Below, one piece after another: positions 1 through 9,905 of a stretch of DNA of 48,047 bases; within the stretch, counting starts at the first letter, position 1; each line of letters begins with the position of its first letter. The stretch comes from Plectonema cf. radiosum LEGE 06105. GTDB taxonomy: Bacteria > Cyanobacteriota > Cyanobacteriia > Cyanobacteriales > Nostocaceae. Made by a program: the position numbers and the translations under genes. The DNA is taken from assembly GCF_015207665.1 (NCBI RefSeq), contig NZ_JADEWL010000045.1:1-48047 (forward strand), given 5' to 3'. Under the pieces are notes generated by a model. It ran no database searches, was not told where the DNA came from, and worked only from the letters and a program-made list of their open reading frames with translations.

Positions 1-528
1 GGGGATGGGGGGAGGTTACAAGATATGTCCGCAGTGAGTAAAGTTTTTTACTTTAAAGTTACAATTAAAACTGAATTATGTAGAGCGTTCTAGACTTTCA
101 GGATGTGCTGGGTTTGCAAGATTTGTTTATAACTTTGGCAAGCCAGTGAAAAACAATGACGATACTTGGGTTGCGATCGCGGTTATTTTGAGACAATTGA
201 GTTCTGGATCGAAAATGCTGTACTACTAGAAATAGCTACACCAGAGTTAGCAGAAAAATATACCACTGCTTTAAAATCAGAAAAATTAGCTGAATATTTT
301 GCTGGAAAAAATTCTTAAGTTAAGAAATTTAAATCTAGGAAACGGAACAATAACAACATTACTTAGAAATCCTACCATGTTTTTCTGATCCGGTTCCAGT
401 TGGGAATGCAGTTTGTCTAAAAGCAAAGCCTAGGTACAAACAACCTTAAGCGGAATAATTGTTTTAATACAAATTATGATTATTATTTAACAAGAGAACA
501 GTTTTTCCTCGGCTTTGCTGCATCTATA
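1..528 (+). pseudogene. Gene scraps, two short C-terminal/internal fragments
   Basis: No intact gene lies here. Around 55-200 the plus strand reads a fragment containing RLSGCAGFARFVYNFGKP, which resembles the N-terminal region of an IS200/IS605-type OrfB transposase. It runs out in a stop. In a different frame, about 200-318, the text IENAVLLEIATPELAEKY leads to a TAA stop at 316-318, looking like the C-terminus of another protein. The rest up to 528 is non-coding and should contain the promoter of the CHAT-NB-ARC-WD40 gene. Identification of the fragments is tentative. Confidence 0.35.
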
Positions 529-3500
529 ATGATTCATTCCGTTGTCATCAATCTGGGGTATGGTAATTTAACCGAGGGATTTCCTGTGGTGACTGCTGGA
601 TTATGGGAATTAAATAATCCTCGTCCGCAACAGTTTGTCGGTAGTTTACCCCCAGCGCCCAATTTGGTAGAGTTATATCGAAATTGGCGATTGATTTACC
701 AGAGTTTGTGCGACCGTATTGTAAGTTCATCGCTCAGAAATTTGACGGATGATGATGAAATCGAAATTGATCAAGGTGATATTACGAATGTCTCTACTGT
801 AGATTTCCACGATTTATGTCAACGATTGCAGCTAGATATTAATAATTGGCTGGAATCACCGGGGATTATTAGTATTAGCCGACAGCTACGAGCTTTACTT
901 AATCCTGTTGATGAAATAAGAATAATTATCGAAACTCAAGATACTATTATTCAAAAGTTACCTTGGCATTGTTGCAGTTTTTTTGAAGATTATCCACGCT
1001 CAGAAGTTTCTTTTTCCAGAACTGAGTATAAACGCACTCCTGAATTGCAATTATCACCAAATACTCGAAATCAAGTGAGAATTTTGGCAATTTTGGGTAA
1101 TTCTCAAGGTATCGATTTAGAACAAGAACAAAGGTTTTTACAAAGTTTACCTGATGCGGAAGTTGAATTAATTATCAATCCTTTACGACAAGAATTTAAC
1201 GATAAACTTTGGGATTCTTTAGGTTGGGATATATTGTTTTTTGCCGGTCACAGTCAAAGTGAAGAAGAAACTGGGATAATTTATATTAATGAAAATCCCA
1301 CTAATAATAGTTTAACCGTTGAACAATTATCTGAGGCTTTGAAAACTGCGATCGCGAAAGGTTTGAAGTTAGCAATTTTTAATTCTTGCGATGGTTTGGG
1401 TTTGGCTGATGGCTTGGAAAAATTAAATATACCCACGACAATTGTGATGCGGGAACCTGTACCCAATCGGGTTGCGGAACAGTTTTTTAACTCTTTTTTA
1501 AAAGCATTTGCATTTGAACAGAAATCTTTATATATATCGGTACAGGAAGCACGACGCAGATTACAAGGGTTAGAAGATGATTTTCCCGGTGCTAGTTGGT
1601 TACCTATAATATTTATCAATCCTGCTGAAGAACCTCCGACTTGGGTAAGTTTAAAGGAAAAATTTGTCTCGGCAGAAGATTATCGATTAAAAAACCGCAG
1701 CGGAAAGTGCGGTCTTGGGGTCTCCCCCTTCGGGTTCACCACTCCCCTCAACCGAGGAAACCTCGGCACGGGGGTGGATTCACCAAGTGGAGCAACTTTC
1801 CAAGAGAGAGACGCAGAGGGCACGGAGGAAAGAAATAAAAGAAAGCGTCGGGATTGGGGTGAAGCAATTGATGTTTCGACGTTTTATGGACGTAATGAAG
1901 AAGTTAATCGGTTGGAAAAATGGATTTTAACGGATAATTGCCGATTAGTTACTGTAGTTGGGATGGGTGGAATTGGCAAGACTGCTTTATCTGTTAAGTT
2001 AGCAGAATTGGTAGAAGATAAATTTGATTATTTAATTTGGCGAAGTTTACGAAATGCAACTCCTGTAAACGAATTATTGAGCGATTTAATAGGTTTTTTA
2101 TCGTCTGAGCATCAAATAGTTTTAGCAAATTCTTTAGATAAACAAATAGGTCAATTAATTGATTGTTTGCGGAATTCTCGCTGTTTAATTGTGTTAGATA
2201 ATCTCGAATCAGTTTTAGATAGCGAGCAAAAATCCGGAAGTTATCGAGGGGGATATGAAGGATATGGACAACTTTTAAGATGTGTCGCAGATACTCGTCA
2301 TCAAAGTAGTTGTATAGTCACCAGTCGCGAACCACCCAAGGGATTTAGCGCTAGAAAAGGCGATAATTTGCCTGTGCGAATGTTGGCGTTAAAAGGATTA
2401 AGTTATCAAGAATGTCAATTGATTTTAGCACAAAAGGGTTTATCAACTTCAGCCACGCAAGTCAATAAATTAGTAGAGTGTTATGCAGGTAATCCTCTTG
2501 CTTTGAAGATTGCTGCCACGACGATTGAAGAATTATTTGATGGTGATGTTGTTGACTTTTTAGAAGCAGGTACAATTATTTGCGGTGAGATTTTCTATTT
2601 ACTCGATCAACAGTTTCATCGTCTTTCGATTTTAGAAAAGCAAATCATGTACTGGTTAGCAATAAATCGGGAATGGGTATCTTTAAAAGATTTGCAAAGC
2701 GATATTATTGATGTTGTAAAAACGCGGGATTTACTCGCAGCTTTGGAAGCTTTACAATCTCGTTGTTTAATTGAAACTCAATCGGGAAAATTTACTCAGC
2801 AACCAGTGGTGATGGAGTATGTAATTGAAGAATTAATCGAACAAGTTGCTCAAGAAATCTATCATAACGAAATTGAAATACTCAATAAATATGCTTTAAT
2901 TAAAGCCCAAACTCAAGATTACCTCAGAAATGCTCAAATCCAATTTATACTAAAGCCTCTTATCGATAAATTATTCAGCTTTTGGGTGACAAAAGAAATT
3001 ATTCAAAGTCATTTAAATCAAATTTTATGTAAACTCAAATCTTCCCCAAAACCTGGATATGCTGCGGGTAATATCATTAATCTGCTGCGACAATTCGATA
3101 TAGAACTAAATAACTATGATTTTTCTAACTTAAATATTTGCCAAGCTAACTTTCAAGGAATCAATTTACAACAAACAAACTTTGCTAATTGCAATTTGCA
3201 AAAATCAGTATTTACTCAAACATTAGGTAGTATTCTCGCTGCTAAATTTAGCCCCACAGGAAACTTATTCGCCACAGCAATTGAAAATCAAATATATCTC
3301 TGGGATGTTGACAATATTCGACAATTGCATCAACTTGAAGGTCATACAGGTTGGGTAAGGGCGATCGCATTTACTCCAGATGGTAAAATCTTAGCTAGCG
3401 GTAGTCATGACAGCACCATCAAACTATGGAAGGTCGAAACTGGGCAATGTTTACAAACAATAACAGGTCATACATCAAATATCCAATCCCTCGCTTTTAA

Positions 3501-5088
3501 CCGAGATGGAACCATTTTAGCTAGCGGTAGCAACGATAAAACCGTTAGATTGTGGAATATGTCTACCGGACAATGCTTGATATTGCAAGGACATACAAAT
3601 AATCTTTGCTTTGTCAGCTTCCATCCCTTTGACGAAAAATTAATTACAGCTAGTACAGATAATACCGTCAGATTGTGGAATATTCAAACTGGTGAATGTT
3701 TACAAATTTTCCATATTTCGATTAATTGGCTACTTGCGATCGCAATCAGTCATGATGGAAAAACTTTAGTTACGGGAAGCGATGGGAATGCGGTAAAATT
3801 CTGGGATATTGAAACGGGTGAATGTATTAAAACCTTACCAGGTTACCACAGCTGTGTCTGGTCAATAGCTTTTAGTCACGACGATAAGTTTATCATTACT
3901 GGCAGCGAAGATAACACGATAAAAATTTGGGATGTAGAAACGGGCGAATGTCTACAAACCTTGCGGGAACATCAACAGCGGGTTTGGTTAGTTGATTTAC
4001 ATCCAGATAATCAAAAATTACTGAGTATTAGCGAAGACCAAACAATCAAATTATGGGATGTTTCATCAAGACGCTGTTTAAAAACACTAAAAGGTTATAG
4101 TAATTGGATATTATCTCTTGCTTTTAGTCCCGATGGTCAAACCTTAGCCAGTAGTTCTCAAGATGGGAAAGTGAGATTATGGGATATGCAAACGGGACAA
4201 TGTAACTCAATATTAGCAGGACATGACAAAATAGTATCTTCAGTAGCCTTCGCACCTCCACATCTTCCAGATTGTCTCTTAGCTAGCGGTAGCGATGACA
4301 ATACCATCAAACTATGGAATCCTGACGGTGAATGCTGGAAAACGCTCCAGGGACACGATGATTGGGTGTATTCCGTGGCTTTCAATCCCCAGGTGAATAT
4401 TTTAGCTAGTGGAAGTCGCGATCGCAATATAAAAATTTGGGATTGTCAAACTGGTGAATGTCTACATACCTTAGTCGGACATGAAAGTAGAGTCAAATCA
4501 GTAAGCTTTAATTCTAATGGTACTTTACTCGCAACTGCTAGCGATGATAAAACAATCAAAATTTGGGATGTAAATAATCAAACCTGCTTACGAACACTTA
4601 CAGGACATCAAGATAAACTTGATTGCGTAATTTTCAGCCGGGATGGAAAAATAATTGCTAGTACTGGCTGTGATAAAAGTATCAAAATGTGGGATAGCAA
4701 CACCGGGGAATTACTGCATACATTACCAGCACAGAGCCGTAGAATTCGCATGGTAGTATTTAGTTCAGATAATCGGATTTTAGCTAGCTGTAGCGATGAC
4801 GGAACAGTAAAACTGTGGGATGCTCATACAGGTAATCATATAAGAACATTATCGGGACATGATAAAGCAGTATGGGCTGTGGCAATTAGTCCTGATAATA
4901 GTATATTAGCTAGCGGTAGCGAAGACCAGACAATTAAATTATGGTTTTTAAAAACAGGTGAATGTATTCAAACCTTGAGATGCAGTAGACCTTATGAAGG
5001 GATGAATATTCATAATATTACTGGATTAACCACCCCTGAGAAAACAGTTTTAAAATCTCTTGGGGCTATTGAAAGTATACTTACCTAA
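529..5088 (+). CDS. CHAT (caspase-like) - NB-ARC NTPase - WD40 repeat protein
   Basis: A 1519-residue STAND-type protein. Residues ~1-375 form a CHAT domain with the caspase-like dyad His241 (in FFAGHS) and Cys287 (in NSCDG). A linker of ~60 residues follows, then an NB-ARC/NACHT-type NTPase with P-loop GMGGIGKT at 478-485. A few pentapeptide-like repeats (NLNICQANFQGINLQQTNF) precede about 14 WD40 repeats that fill residues ~900-1490. In the family the WD40 array senses a ligand, the NTPase oligomerises and the CHAT domain is the protease effector. A role in conflict or programmed cell death is inference. The linker (~388-440) is encoded by an in-frame palindromic repeat insertion. The CHAT module closely resembles those of the two CHAT-CHASE2 genes in this window. 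The last ~20 residues lie in a DNA segment repeated at 6,629. Confidence 0.92.
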   Translation: MIHSVVINLGYGNLTEGFPVVTAGLWELNNPRPQQFVGSLPPAPNLVELYRNWRLIYQSLCDRIVSSSLRNLTDDDEIEIDQGDITNVSTVDFHDLCQRLQLDINNWLESPGIISISRQLRALLNPVDEIRIIIETQDTIIQKLPWHCCSFFEDYPRSEVSFSRTEYKRTPELQLSPNTRNQVRILAILGNSQGIDLEQEQRFLQSLPDAEVELIINPLRQEFNDKLWDSLGWDILFFAGHSQSEEETGIIYINENPTNNSLTVEQLSEALKTAIAKGLKLAIFNSCDGLGLADGLEKLNIPTTIVMREPVPNRVAEQFFNSFLKAFAFEQKSLYISVQEARRRLQGLEDDFPGASWLPIIFINPAEEPPTWVSLKEKFVSAEDYRLKNRSGKCGLGVSPFGFTTPLNRGNLGTGVDSPSGATFQERDAEGTEERNKRKRRDWGEAIDVSTFYGRNEEVNRLEKWILTDNCRLVTVVGMGGIGKTALSVKLAELVEDKFDYLIWRSLRNATPVNELLSDLIGFLSSEHQIVLANSLDKQIGQLIDCLRNSRCLIVLDNLESVLDSEQKSGSYRGGYEGYGQLLRCVADTRHQSSCIVTSREPPKGFSARKGDNLPVRMLALKGLSYQECQLILAQKGLSTSATQVNKLVECYAGNPLALKIAATTIEELFDGDVVDFLEAGTIICGEIFYLLDQQFHRLSILEKQIMYWLAINREWVSLKDLQSDIIDVVKTRDLLAALEALQSRCLIETQSGKFTQQPVVMEYVIEELIEQVAQEIYHNEIEILNKYALIKAQTQDYLRNAQIQFILKPLIDKLFSFWVTKEIIQSHLNQILCKLKSSPKPGYAAGNIINLLRQFDIELNNYDFSNLNICQANFQGINLQQTNFANCNLQKSVFTQTLGSILAAKFSPTGNLFATAIENQIYLWDVDNIRQLHQLEGHTGWVRAIAFTPDGKILASGSHDSTIKLWKVETGQCLQTITGHTSNIQSLAFNRDGTILASGSNDKTVRLWNMSTGQCLILQGHTNNLCFVSFHPFDEKLITASTDNTVRLWNIQTGECLQIFHISINWLLAIAISHDGKTLVTGSDGNAVKFWDIETGECIKTLPGYHSCVWSIAFSHDDKFIITGSEDNTIKIWDVETGECLQTLREHQQRVWLVDLHPDNQKLLSISEDQTIKLWDVSSRRCLKTLKGYSNWILSLAFSPDGQTLASSSQDGKVRLWDMQTGQCNSILAGHDKIVSSVAFAPPHLPDCLLASGSDDNTIKLWNPDGECWKTLQGHDDWVYSVAFNPQVNILASGSRDRNIKIWDCQTGECLHTLVGHESRVKSVSFNSNGTLLATASDDKTIKIWDVNNQTCLRTLTGHQDKLDCVIFSRDGKIIASTGCDKSIKMWDSNTGELLHTLPAQSRRIRMVVFSSDNRILASCSDDGTVKLWDAHTGNHIRTLSGHDKAVWAVAISPDNSILASGSEDQTIKLWFLKTGECIQTLRCSRPYEGMNIHNITGLTTPEKTVLKSLGAIESILT
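1690..1835 (+). repeat. Palindromic repeat insertion translated in frame inside the CHAT-NB-ARC linker
   Basis: This GC-richer stretch contains nested inverted repeats such as CCGCAGCGGAAAGTGCGG and CCGAGGAAACCTCGG. It then carries a dispersed CTCTGCG-type tract (GAGACGCAGAGGGCACGGAGG). It contributes an unusual Gly/Ser/Arg-rich linker (RSGKCGLGVSPFGF onward) between the CHAT domain and the NTPase. Its composition differs from the AT-rich surrounding gene, and it preserves the reading frame. Confidence 0.7.
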
Positions 5089-5385
5089 ATTTCCTATAAA
5101 ACAGGAAACCATTGTAGAGACGTAGCACTGCTACGTCTCCAGCAATGCGAAATCATTACTTTTGTATTTTAATTACTTATCTATCTCTCTTTACTTCTTT
5201 CCTCTGCGCCCTCTGCGTCTAGTAAGGTTTTTTAAATCAGTAATCTTCCGGGAAGAGAGTAAATCCCTAACCCCGCAACTTCTCCAACACTTCCTCAGTA
5301 AACGGATTCTTATCTTCTCGCAAAACTTTCACCCACCCTCGCCGCTGTGCTTTACTTTTTTGATTCTCAGTCTCGGCTATTAGCT
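5029..5385. repeat. Direct repeat copy A, with a C-terminal scrap of the AAA-TPR gene on the minus strand
   Basis: From 5029 the sequence is repeated, with few differences, at 6629. Both copies contain, in order, the end of a WD40-protein reading frame (residues TTPEKTVLKSLGAIESILT), a GAGACGTAGCA hairpin, a CTCTGCG-type tract and the last ~35 codons of the minus-strand AAA-TPR protein. In copy A that minus-strand fragment (5265-5380) ends [14 protein letters not shown] and is a relic, since the gene body is present only next to copy B. The two copies bracket the Rpn/DUF4351 gene, which points to a segmental duplication. The gap 5089-5415 holds nothing else that I can support. Confidence 0.8.
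5117..5139. terminator. Hairpin of the GAGACGTAGCA dispersed family downstream of the WD40 gene
   Basis: A perfect 11-bp inverted repeat (GAGACGTAGCA / TGCTACGTCTC, one-base loop) lies 29 bp after the stop codon. The same hairpin recurs at 6720, 13823 and 17478, with relatives at 31456 and 47788, always between genes. A transcription-terminating role is plausible, but there is no clear U-tract here. It may simply be a dispersed intergenic repeat. Confidence 0.5.
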
Positions 5386-5415
5386 ACTATCCCCATCTGG
5401 ATTCATAAAATCTTA

Positions 5416-6432
5416 TTAGTGGGGTAGGTTCATAGAGAGCCATTCCTCCATCTCACGAAGTTGTTGCCAATTAAACATGAGTACTATAAAATCATCAAGT
5501 TGCTGCTCATTTAACTGTTTGAGTTGACTAATTATCTGTGGCGTGAGAGACGAGGCGCTAAACTTAGCCCGAATTATAGTACTTGCCGATTCAATCTTAC
5601 CTTTTAGCTTACCTAGGAATTCACCTTCTAACCTAGCTTTGTTAATTTCAGCTTCATACCAAGCATCGATTTCTTCCATCGTTTTCATAAAATCTTCCTC
5701 TTCTGAAGTTAAGCTATCAGTAGGTATATCTTTTAGGTAAACACAGTATTTGATACATGCACTTATTATATCATTTTTTTCCCTACGATCTGGAGATAAC
5801 TGCTTGATTGATTCAAAAGCCATCTGAGCAGTTTCTTTATTTCCCAACATTTTCAGCCAAATCGTTTCTGGACTATCTACCAGTTGCTCGATAATCACAA
5901 TTCCCATCCGCAAAATTGGTGAAAGTCGATACACACCTACACCCAATTCTTCTGCTGGTTGAGCGTTACATAATATTAATAGTTTTTCACTGCAATTAAC
6001 CGTGAGAATCCAGGTAAATGGATTTTGATTTTCAATTTGTTTTTTTGCTTCCTTCGACAGTCGCTCTCGACTTGTTAATTCCGATTTGGTTTTGGCGTTC
6101 TCTAGCAGTTCTTTGTACTTTCTATCCCAGTACAGATTCTTTCTAGTAATAGATTTATTAATATCGGTTTCTTCTAAATATGAACTATAATGTTCAATAA
6201 CGAGAGTCGGATGTTCTTGCATTAACAAGTCGAATAAACCTAAATTTTCACAAAGCCACCCGGACTTTTCTCGCTCGACTATAAACATTAAATCGATTTC
6301 AAGGTCTTCATCATTACGAACTTGAATGTTTTGTAGAGTTTCTCCTTTAGTTTTATATAAAGACTGGATATAAAATTTGAAGAAGCGGTCGTGTTTGTAC
6401 TGAGCCATTGAAATTTCTCTAGCCCTTGGCAT
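5416..6432 (-). CDS. Rpn/DUF4351-family protein (putative PD-(D/E)XK nuclease-type)
   Basis: A 338-residue protein of the cyanobacterial Rpn-like/DUF4351 type. The N-terminal half reads like the PD-(D/E)XK-fold family, with an acidic stretch EDLEIDLMFIVE near residues 42-53 and an HPTLVIEHYSSYLEE segment. The C-terminal ~60 residues (from about GKIESASTIIRAKF to LREMEEWL) match the DUF4351 module. A second start, MAQYKHDRFFKF at codon 9, fits the usual family start better than the first Met. Members are DNA-cleaving or recombination-promoting factors in some bacteria. The activity here is unproven. The gene sits between two ~300-bp direct repeats, as if inserted or left by a duplication. No partner gene is evident. 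Confidence 0.7.
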   Translation of the reverse strand: MPRAREISMAQYKHDRFFKFYIQSLYKTKGETLQNIQVRNDEDLEIDLMFIVEREKSGWLCENLGLFDLLMQEHPTLVIEHYSSYLEETDINKSITRKNLYWDRKYKELLENAKTKSELTSRERLSKEAKKQIENQNPFTWILTVNCSEKLLILCNAQPAEELGVGVYRLSPILRMGIVIIEQLVDSPETIWLKMLGNKETAQMAFESIKQLSPDRREKNDIISACIKYCVYLKDIPTDSLTSEEEDFMKTMEEIDAWYEAEINKARLEGEFLGKLKGKIESASTIIRAKFSASSLTPQIISQLKQLNEQQLDDFIVLMFNWQQLREMEEWLSMNLPH

Positions 6433-6574
6433 AGCTCTTATGTCGTAACAGTAATTTTAACTTCTTACGAGTGCAGCAGCTAATTTATGGAGAGATATTA
6501 TCACGAAAATAAAGCATTCCTCACATTAGTAGCCAATGTAATTTTGATTTCCGTCATACTTATTCTTCTAGTTT

Positions 6575-6691
6575 TTTCCCGCAGAGCTATTTGAAAGGGT
6601 ATTTAAAGATTTATTACCTCATTTAGGTTTAACCACCCCTGAGAAAACAGTTTTAAAATCTCTTGGGGCTATTGAAAGTATACTTACCTAA
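6575..6691 (+). pseudogene. C-terminal relic of a WD40/STAND-type protein
   Basis: An open frame without a start reads AELFERVFKDLLPHLG and continues into LTTPEKTVLKSLGAIESILT before a TAA stop. The last 19 residues are the same as the C-terminus of the CHAT-NB-ARC-WD40 protein ending at 5088, while the upstream residues differ. It is the duplicated tail of that gene joined to unrelated coding sequence, inside direct repeat copy B. Confidence 0.6.
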
Positions 6692-6935
6692 ATTTTGTAT
6701 AAAACAAGAAACCCTTGTAGAGACGTAGCACTGCTACGTCTCCAGCAATACGAAATCATCACTTCTTTCCTCTGCGCTCTCTGCGTCTAGTAAGGTTTTT
6801 TAAATCAGTAATCTTCTGGGAAGAGAGTAAATCCCTAACCCCGCAACTTCTCCAACACTTCCTCAATAAACGGATTCTTACCTTCCCGCAAAACCTTCAC
6901 CCACCCCTGCCGTTGCGCTTTACTTTCTTCATCAT
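6629..6935. repeat. Direct repeat copy B (partner of 5029-5385)
   Basis: This segment repeats 5029-5385 in the same orientation, with scattered substitutions and an internal length difference. It contains the GAGACGTAGCA hairpin at 6720-6742 and runs into the intact 3' end of the minus-strand AAA-TPR gene. The remaining part of the gap 6433-6574 holds only AT-rich non-coding DNA, presumably the promoter of the Rpn/DUF4351 gene. Confidence 0.8.
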
Positions 6936-9237
6936 CAAGTTCGGCAATATATGCCTCAAAATCAGCTACAGCCCCTTTGTAATTTCCCGTCAACGCCCTC
7001 GCTAACCCCCGACTATCGCGAATCCTACCACTATCGGGGGGAAGTTTAACAGCATTTTCACAGGCAAACATCACCAATGCAGCGGATTTATTTAAACTAC
7101 CTTGCCAACAAAGAGTATCCCAAGTATCAGCATCAATTTCTACTTTGGCATCAAGTTTTTGGGCTTGTTGAAACTTCGTCACAGCATTTTCAACATCATT
7201 CTCCCGTGCTAAACCTTTCCCTTCATAAACCAACCATTCCGCTTTCCCTTTATTCTCAAACTTTTGGGCTTTTTTCTGGGGGTCAAATTTAAACTTTTCT
7301 TCCGGATTCCACTTCAAAGCCGTCTTAAAAGTAGCAATTGCCTCTTTAACATCCCCAGCTTGCGCTTCCTCTTCCCCAACTTTTACCAAATACGGTGCTG
7401 CTGCTTTTAACTTTGATGGAGTTTGACATACTTCTAATTTTTGTAGTTCTTGGGGATTAATTATCAAATAATCATTCAACCACTCACAACCAGTATTTAA
7501 CAGTTCCCCAAATTCTTTCCATTTCCACACCTTGGCACTTTTGTCCCATGAGGCGGTGACGATGGTCTTGCCATCCGGGCTAAAATTGGCGTTGTTGACA
7601 GTACTTGTATGCCCTTTGAGTTGATTACGCTCTTGGATATAATATAAAATACTATTTAAAGCGACAATCGGGCTGGTAACTGGATAGTCTTTGATGGGGG
7701 TGTTTTTCCCCGCGAGCTGTTGTAAATCTTGTCCAGCGTTCATTGCTGAAACTAATGCATCTATTTGGTAGGCATCAAATAGTTCTAAAGCACTTTTCCC
7801 TTCCCGTTCCAAAAAAGTAGCTGTTTCTGCATTGGCAATCAATTTTTGACCATACCAACTCGCCCCTATTGCCCCCACAATCGCCGCTGCTAAAATACTC
7901 AAGCTAATGCGATTAGTACGTTTGGCTTTCCTCTGGGCATCGCCGACAATCTGCTGGGCTTTTTTCTCCGTTTCTACCAAAGTAAATTGAATTTCTCGCT
8001 TATCCAACTCCTGACTCGCAGCCAAAAACTGATAATCAACATCACTTAAACTTTTATCCTTTGCCCAATCCAAAGCATCCTGCAAAGCCTGTCCCCGCAA
8101 CAACCGCGATTCATCTTGGCGATTTGCTTCTAACCAAGCCGTCAACACCTGGGAATAGGGACGCAGTTTCCCCAGTTCCTTTTCCACCCACTCGCCATTA
8201 AACACACTTTGGTAAATGCGGTTATACACCTGTAACTTACCATCTCCCTTGACCACCAACCCCGTCAACCGCAATTCCATTTGTTCCGGGCTGTTATCTG
8301 TGGGTAATTCTCCCCGCTGTACTATTTGATGATATATTCCTAGTAACCTGCCCGCACGTTGTTCATTGCGAATAATTCTATCGCGGATAGTTTTTAAATG
8401 TTCCGGTTCATCCTGGGTTTCCCAGTTGTCAATAATCTGGGTTTTAATAACTTCTGCTACCCATTGATTTGACTTTTCCCCTTCTTTCCCACTGCCTATA
8501 ATCTTACACACCTTCTGGGTCAAAAAAGGTTGTCCCCCCGTCCAATGCAACACCTCTTTCAACACCTCTTGGGGATTATCCCCCAAACCCTGGGCTAACG
8601 GTGCAGATTCTGGCAACTGAAAACCATTGAGTTGAATTGCCCTTCCCAGATTAAACGGAGTGCGATTTTTATCACTAATTAAATCCGCAGGAGTCGCCAC
8701 CCCCAACAAAGCAAAAGTCAGCCGATTATACTCCGTCCGATCGACCCTTTGGTTATAACAGGCACGAATCGCCGCAAAAAAATCATCTTTAAAATTTAAG
8801 CTGAGGAGACTATCAATTTCATCAACAAAAATCACAATATTCTCAGTAATTTTAACTAATAAAATCGTCTCAATAAACTTACCCAACTTCTGCACCGGAG
8901 ACAGCAAATGATTCTCTGCCCACCAAACCTCTAAATCAAAATCCTTATAAAGCTTAAAAATACCCACCAAAGTATCAATTACCCCTGCATACCACTGTTC
9001 TGGGGTAATATCAGCAGTTCCAATCGCCGTAATATCAACCGTAGCACAGGCAAAACCCTCATCCACCAAGCGCTGCATCACCCGCACCCGCAAACTCGAC
9101 TTGCCCATCTGTCGGCAATTCAGCACATAGCAGAACTCACCCGCTTTCAAACCTTCATATAAATCTTCGTCAGCTTGACGGGTAACATAAGTGGGTGCAT
9201 TTGGAGGAAGACTTCCCCCGACTTGGTAGTGAGTCAT
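6835..9237 (-). CDS. AAA-like ATPase with residual WD40 repeat and C-terminal TPR region
   Basis: An 800-residue protein. Residues ~1-350 are the cyanobacterial AAA-like domain, with Walker A CRQMGKSS at 41-48 and a Walker B/sensor segment [13 protein letters not shown] winged-helix-like and helical stretch follows. A single membrane segment lies near 446-466 ([19 protein letters not shown]). Then comes one WD40 repeat only ([20 protein letters not shown]..., about 535-575), and TPR-like helices run to the C-terminus ([20 protein letters not shown]). Relatives usually carry a long WD40 array between the membrane segment and the TPRs, so the single repeat suggests array contraction. Likely a membrane-anchored signalling ATPase; the ligand is unknown. 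Its 3' end is copied at 5265-5380. Confidence 0.85.
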   Translation of the reverse strand: MTHYQVGGSLPPNAPTYVTRQADEDLYEGLKAGEFCYVLNCRQMGKSSLRVRVMQRLVDEGFACATVDITAIGTADITPEQWYAGVIDTLVGIFKLYKDFDLEVWWAENHLLSPVQKLGKFIETILLVKITENIVIFVDEIDSLLSLNFKDDFFAAIRACYNQRVDRTEYNRLTFALLGVATPADLISDKNRTPFNLGRAIQLNGFQLPESAPLAQGLGDNPQEVLKEVLHWTGGQPFLTQKVCKIIGSGKEGEKSNQWVAEVIKTQIIDNWETQDEPEHLKTIRDRIIRNEQRAGRLLGIYHQIVQRGELPTDNSPEQMELRLTGLVVKGDGKLQVYNRIYQSVFNGEWVEKELGKLRPYSQVLTAWLEANRQDESRLLRGQALQDALDWAKDKSLSDVDYQFLAASQELDKREIQFTLVETEKKAQQIVGDAQRKAKRTNRISLSILAAAIVGAIGASWYGQKLIANAETATFLEREGKSALELFDAYQIDALVSAMNAGQDLQQLAGKNTPIKDYPVTSPIVALNSILYYIQERNQLKGHTSTVNNANFSPDGKTIVTASWDKSAKVWKWKEFGELLNTGCEWLNDYLIINPQELQKLEVCQTPSKLKAAAPYLVKVGEEEAQAGDVKEAIATFKTALKWNPEEKFKFDPQKKAQKFENKGKAEWLVYEGKGLARENDVENAVTKFQQAQKLDAKVEIDADTWDTLCWQGSLNKSAALVMFACENAVKLPPDSGRIRDSRGLARALTGNYKGAVADFEAYIAELDDEESKAQRQGWVKVLREGKNPFIEEVLEKLRG

Positions 9238-9288
9238 ACCATTTTAGATTTTGGATTTTGGATTTTGGATTTGTTCTCGTTACTCGTA

Positions 9289-9905
9289 GTTAAGAAACCT
9301 CTTCGTAGGTTGGGCTAAGCGTTAGCGCAGCCCAACGCGGATGTTGGGTTTCACTCCGTTCAACCCAACCTACAATTGCTAACCTTTAACCTTTAACCTA
9401 TCTAACGCACCCCCAGGCGATCGCCAAAGTACTGCCGATACAAATCACACAAAGGAATCACCGAGTTTCCCCGTAATTTAACCAGCCCCAGTTAAGAAAC
9501 CTCTTCGTAGGTTGGGCTAAGCGTTAGCGCAACCCAACGCGGATGTTGGGTTTCACTCCGTTCAACCCAACCTACAATTGCTAACCTTTAACCTTTAACC
9601 TTTAACCTATCTAACGCACCTCCAGGCGATCGCCAAAGTACTGCCGATACAAATCACACAAAGGAATCACCGAGTTTCCCCGTAATTTAACCAGCCCCAG
9701 TTAAGAAACCTCTTCGTAGGTTGGGCTAAGCGTTAGCGCAGCCCAACGCGGATGTTGGGTTTCACTCCGTTCAACCCAACCTACAATTGCTAACCTTTAA
9801 CCTTTAACCTATCTAACGTACCTCCAGGCGATCGCCAAAGTACTGCCGATACAAATCGCACAAAGGAATCACCGAGTTTCCCCGTAATTTAACCAGCCCC
9901 ATACT
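9289..9905. repeat. Three tandem ~205-bp repeats carrying palindromes and the 3' end of the next gene
   Basis: Units start at 9289, 9491 and 9700 (lengths 202 and 209 bp; the third runs into the gene at 9813). Each unit has a strong palindrome bounded by GTAGGTTGGG and CCCAACCTAC, a short CCTTTAA tract, and then ~90 bp identical or nearly so to the last codons of the minus-strand AAA relic (SVIPLCDLYRQYFGDRL). The relic's 3' end has therefore been tandemly copied twice downstream of itself. Unit length differs by one 7-bp slip. The stretch 9238-9288 is low-complexity TTTTGGATTTTGGATT. Confidence 0.85.

Noticed and set aside
1641-1930. Two overlapping short frames over the linker insertion of the CHAT-NB-ARC gene
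   Set aside because: They arise from the palindromic repeat and are in frames other than the well supported large gene.
5162-5383. A 73-residue plus-strand frame in direct repeat copy A
   Set aside because: It is antisense to the copied tail of the AAA-TPR gene and has no ribosome site.
9289-9905. A CRISPR-like array
   Set aside because: Units are ~205 bp, in only three copies, with gene-derived content and no short repeat/unique spacer alternation.
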